NCBI GenBank assembly: GCA_964467615.1
Contig: CAYXRK010000062.1
Location: 1 to 23,692, forward strand
Direction: 5' to 3'
Source: CAYXRK01 sp964467615
GTDB taxonomy: Bacteria; Hydrogenedentota; Hydrogenedentia; Hydrogenedentales; GCA-2746185
Length of the DNA: 23,692 nt
The notes under the pieces are model-generated. The model was not told where the DNA came from. It did no database searches and saw only the letters and a program-made list of their open reading frames with translations. The position numbers and the translations under genes were made by a program. Shown piece by piece: positions 21,637-23,692 of the stretch; positions within the stretch are counted from its first letter, which is position 1; every line of letters starts with the position of its first letter.

Positions 21637-22671
21637 CTACCCGCCAATCTGGTACATCTCGACTTTGCGGTGCGCGCGATCGGTCTCGGTCATAGACGTA
21701 CGCAGTTCCGAGTAGCGGTCATCACGCGCGCGCCACACCTTTGCGATACGTTCCCGCAATTCGGAATCGCTGTCGCCCGCGCGCAACGGGCCGCGCAGAT
21801 TGACTCCGGACGCCGCGAACAAACAGGTGTACAGCCGGCCGTCAGCCGAAAGGCGCGATCGCGTGCAATCGCCGCAGAACGGTTGCGACACGGACGAGAT
21901 GAAACCGAGTTCGCCCGCGCCGTCCACAAATTCGTACCGTTCCGCCACCTCGCCCCGATAGCCGCGATCGACCGGACGAATTGGCCATTTTGAGTTGATC
22001 GTTTCCGCCAACTCGGCCGACGCCACGACGTGGTCCATGCGCCAACCGTTCCGATTGCCCACGTCCATGTATTCGATGAAGCGCAGCGTCACGCCCGTGC
22101 CGCGGAACCGCTCGACCATCGCGAGCACCCCTTCGTCGTTCACGCCGCGCTGCACCACGACGTTGACCTTGATCGATTTGAACCCTTCGGATACCGCAGC
22201 ATCGATTCCGCGCAGCACGTCTTCCGGCGCGCCGACTTCGCCGCCCATCTGGCGGAACACTTCCGGGTCGAGCGAATCGAGGCTGAACGTCACGCGGCGC
22301 AGGCCCGCATCGCGAAGGGGCCGCGCGAATTTCGCAAACAAGAGTCCGTTCGTCGTCAGCGCGATGTCCGCGCCGCCGCCGAGTTGCGCAAGCATCGCGA
22401 CCAGTTTGGGCAACTCGCGGCGTAGTAACGGTTCGCCACCCGTGAGGCGGAACTTTTGCACGCCCAGCCCGGCGAACAATCCGGCAAGCCGCGTGATTTC
22501 CTCGAACGTGAGTAACTCGGCGCGCGGCAGAAACACGTAGTCCTCGCCGAACGTCTCCTTCGGCATGCAGTACGTGCAGCGCAGGTTGCACTTGTCGATG
22601 ACCGAGATGCGCAGGTCGCGCATGGGACGCTCCAGCGCGTCCAACACAATCGGCTCCGAACTAACGGCCAC
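21637..22671 (-). CDS. moaA: GTP 3',8-cyclase MoaA (radical SAM)
   Basis: MoaA carries out the first step of molybdenum cofactor synthesis, turning GTP into 3',8-cyclo-7,8-dihydro-GTP with SAM. The 344-residue protein has the radical-SAM cluster CxxxCxxC (Cys28, 32, 35 in CNLRCTYCMP), the SAM-binding TGGEPLLRR (77-85), TTNG (106-109), and the second, C-terminal cluster Cys266, Cys269 and Cys283 (FCGDCTRSRL ... YTCLF). It ends in the Gly-Gly pair needed for activity. The length is close to the usual 330-350. The GTG start at 22671 has AAGGA 9 nt upstream, partly within an inverted repeat. It is the first gene of the minus-strand run moaA-moaC-mobA-moaD. Confidence 0.97.
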   Translation of the reverse strand: MAVSSEPIVLDALERPMRDLRISVIDKCNLRCTYCMPKETFGEDYVFLPRAELLTFEEITRLAGLFAGLGVQKFRLTGGEPLLRRELPKLVAMLAQLGGGADIALTTNGLLFAKFARPLRDAGLRRVTFSLDSLDPEVFRQMGGEVGAPEDVLRGIDAAVSEGFKSIKVNVVVQRGVNDEGVLAMVERFRGTGVTLRFIEYMDVGNRNGWRMDHVVASAELAETINSKWPIRPVDRGYRGEVAERYEFVDGAGELGFISSVSQPFCGDCTRSRLSADGRLYTCLFAASGVNLRGPLRAGDSDSELRERIAKVWRARDDRYSELRTSMTETDRAHRKVEMYQIGG

Positions 22672-22675
22672 GGTA

Positions 22676-22713
22676 CGGTGTCCTTTGCTGGCCCCTCATG
22701 ATACCGGACACCG
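22676..22713 (-). promoter_or_regulatory. Inverted repeat covering the moaA ribosome binding site
   Basis: CGGTGTCC (22676-22683 on plus) and GGACACCG (22706-22713) are perfect 8-bp complements with a 22-nt loop. On the moaA mRNA the 3' arm GGACACCG includes most of the Shine-Dalgarno AAGGA just before the GTG start, so folding could hide it. It has none of the size or complexity of the Moco riboswitch. Confidence 0.3.
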
Positions 22714-22907
22714 GCGCTCTGAGCACGTTCGCCACATTTTTGAGACGGCCTAACGTTGACTCATGATGCTACCGAGAACGCCTTGACCGCCGTCGCCATA
22801 TTTCGTCTCCGCCTGCGCGGCCAGTAATATATAACGCCACGGCGGACTTAACGAGGGGAGGGCGAGGCTCCCGCCGAGCCGCAGTCAACCGGAGATTACG
22901 ACGGCAA

Positions 22908-23692
22908 ATGGAACTCGACGAATTACAAACGCGCCTCGGCCCCTTCGTTCGCGCAAAACTAAACGATCCCGCCGCCACAGTATCGAACGTCTACAAAATG
23001 CCCGGCCACGCCGGCTTCTCCTACGGCTTCTCGACGCACGACCGTAACGGCGACCGCCACTGGTACCTCCGCCTGCCGCCGCCAAACGTCCAATGGAAAG
23101 GCACGGCCGACGTCCTTCGCCAAGTCGAAGTGCTGAACGCACTCGACGCCACCGACGTGCCGCATTGCTCCGTCACCTGGTCCGGCGACGACCTCGAGTG
23201 GTTCGGCCGTCCATACTTCGTCGTGCCCAAACTCGAGGGCGACACCGCGCGCACAGGCCCCGATTCCTGGGTCGCGCAACTCTCGCCGGAGACGCGCCGC
23301 GACATGGCCCGCCAAACCATGCACGCGCTCGCCGGCGTCCACAAGGTCGATTGGCAGCGCGCCACGCCCTACCTCGGTGCGCCGATCCCGTTCGATTCGG
23401 ACGTCACGCGCTGGGACACGTTTTACGAACGCGCCGCCGAGCCGCAGATGCTCGCGCGCGCGCCGGAAGTCAAGGCCGCGTTGCTCGCGCAATTGCCCAG
23501 CGGCGCGCCACTCGGCGTGTTTCACGGCGACTTCCAATGGGGCAACATGTTCTTCTCGCGCGAGGGCAAGCTGCTCGCCATCATCGATTGGGAACTCACC
23601 GGACTCGGCTCCACGCTGAACGACGTCGGCTGGATCGCCACCTTCAGCGACCCCGCCGCCTGGCCCACCGGCGGCGGCAACGGCATCCTCCC
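22908..23692 (+). CDS. Aminoglycoside-phosphotransferase-fold kinase, ACAD10-like (3' end cut by window edge)
   Basis: The visible 261 residues belong to the APH/choline-kinase-like superfamily. The N-terminal lobe has GFSYGF (36-41) and the YLRLPPP strand (53-59), as in ACAD10/FadE36-type phosphotransferases, then RQVEVLNAL and VPKLEGDT. The catalytic loop is HGDFQWGN (His206, Asp208, Asn213) and the metal-binding motif is IIDWE (Asp227), so kinase chemistry looks intact. The true substrate is unknown; related proteins act on hydroxyacyl-CoA or small hydroxylated metabolites rather than antibiotics, so it should not be called a resistance gene. ATG at 22908 is chosen; GGAG is 13 nt upstream, which is long. 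It is divergent from moaA with a 236-bp gap, and the frame runs open to the window end. Confidence 0.9.
   Translation, partial: MELDELQTRLGPFVRAKLNDPAATVSNVYKMPGHAGFSYGFSTHDRNGDRHWYLRLPPPNVQWKGTADVLRQVEVLNALDATDVPHCSVTWSGDDLEWFGRPYFVVPKLEGDTARTGPDSWVAQLSPETRRDMARQTMHALAGVHKVDWQRATPYLGAPIPFDSDVTRWDTFYERAAEPQMLARAPEVKAALLAQLPSGAPLGVFHGDFQWGNMFFSREGKLLAIIDWELTGLGSTLNDVGWIATFSDPAAWPTGGGNGIL

Noticed and set aside
22783..22835. Promoter for the phosphotransferase gene (TTGACC and TATAAC)
   Set aside because: The two hexamers are 41 bp apart, far outside the usual 16-18 bp, and no other -35 fits.
22672..22907. Moco riboswitch upstream of moaA
   Set aside because: The 236-bp gap shows only a simple 8-bp inverted repeat; I could not recognise the multi-helix Moco RNA core.
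22908..23692. Antibiotic-resistance aminoglycoside kinase
   Set aside because: The N-lobe resembles ACAD10-like metabolic phosphotransferases; the fold alone does not indicate drug resistance.

Overview
The window is a high-GC, gene-dense bacterial chromosomal contig. It carries a 100-base run of N, so it is probably a draft or metagenome-assembled genome. Gene content suggests a Gram-negative lineage of the Planctomycetes/Hydrogenedentota kind: an FGly-type sulfatase with an extra C-terminal module, a DUF4159-MoxR cluster, a class A penicillin-binding protein, and a large secreted protein with thrombospondin type-3 calcium motifs. There is no taxonomic marker, so the lineage is an inference. 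I see no rRNA, tRNA, CRISPR array, prophage or insertion sequence.

Layout. (1) 1-4458, minus: an operon reading TPR/gluzincin metalloprotease, then DUF4159 protein, then MoxR AAA+ ATPase, running off the left edge. It resembles the start of a Bat-type cluster. (2) 4459-4755: no gene, but a patch of 9-bp-period repeats. (3) 4756-5670, minus: a zinc-dependent alcohol/polyol dehydrogenase interrupted by the assembly gap. (4) 5856-8462, plus: a VanZ-like membrane protein and a bifunctional class A penicillin-binding protein. (5) 8480-11698, minus: sulfatase, an orphan HicB-like protein and an organophosphate:phosphate-antiporter-type MFS transporter. (6) 11867-13936, plus: a membrane protein with an N-terminal zinc ribbon, three predicted membrane helices and a long ankyrin-repeat domain. 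(7) 13957-15408, minus: a MATE efflux transporter, divergent from a small regulator with a degenerate receiver and a Fis-type HTH (15532-16014, plus). (8) 16055-22671, minus: a tightly packed run moaA, moaC, mobA, moaD, then a 1110-residue secreted TSP3/IPT protein, then comF. (9) 22908 to the right edge, plus: an aminoglycoside-phosphotransferase-fold kinase, cut by the window end.

How the genes relate. Region 8 makes molybdopterin up to MPT-synthase small subunit and nucleotide attachment, but no moaE or molybdoenzyme is present here. The secreted TSP3 protein and comF follow moaD with 30 nt and -1 nt spacing and may be co-transcribed. Region 1 joins a secreted protease with TPRs to a MoxR chaperone-type ATPase. 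Region 5 links sulfate-ester cleavage to a phosphate-ester antiporter by position only. GTG and TTG starts are common (about seven genes), several supported by good Shine-Dalgarno sequences.

No clearly new defence or mobile system is visible. The strongest leads are the ankyrin protein whose topology would put the repeats outside the cytoplasm, the pseudo-receiver regulator, the protease-DUF4159-MoxR operon, the secreted protein inside the Moco operon, and a family of 9-bp-period intergenic repeats.
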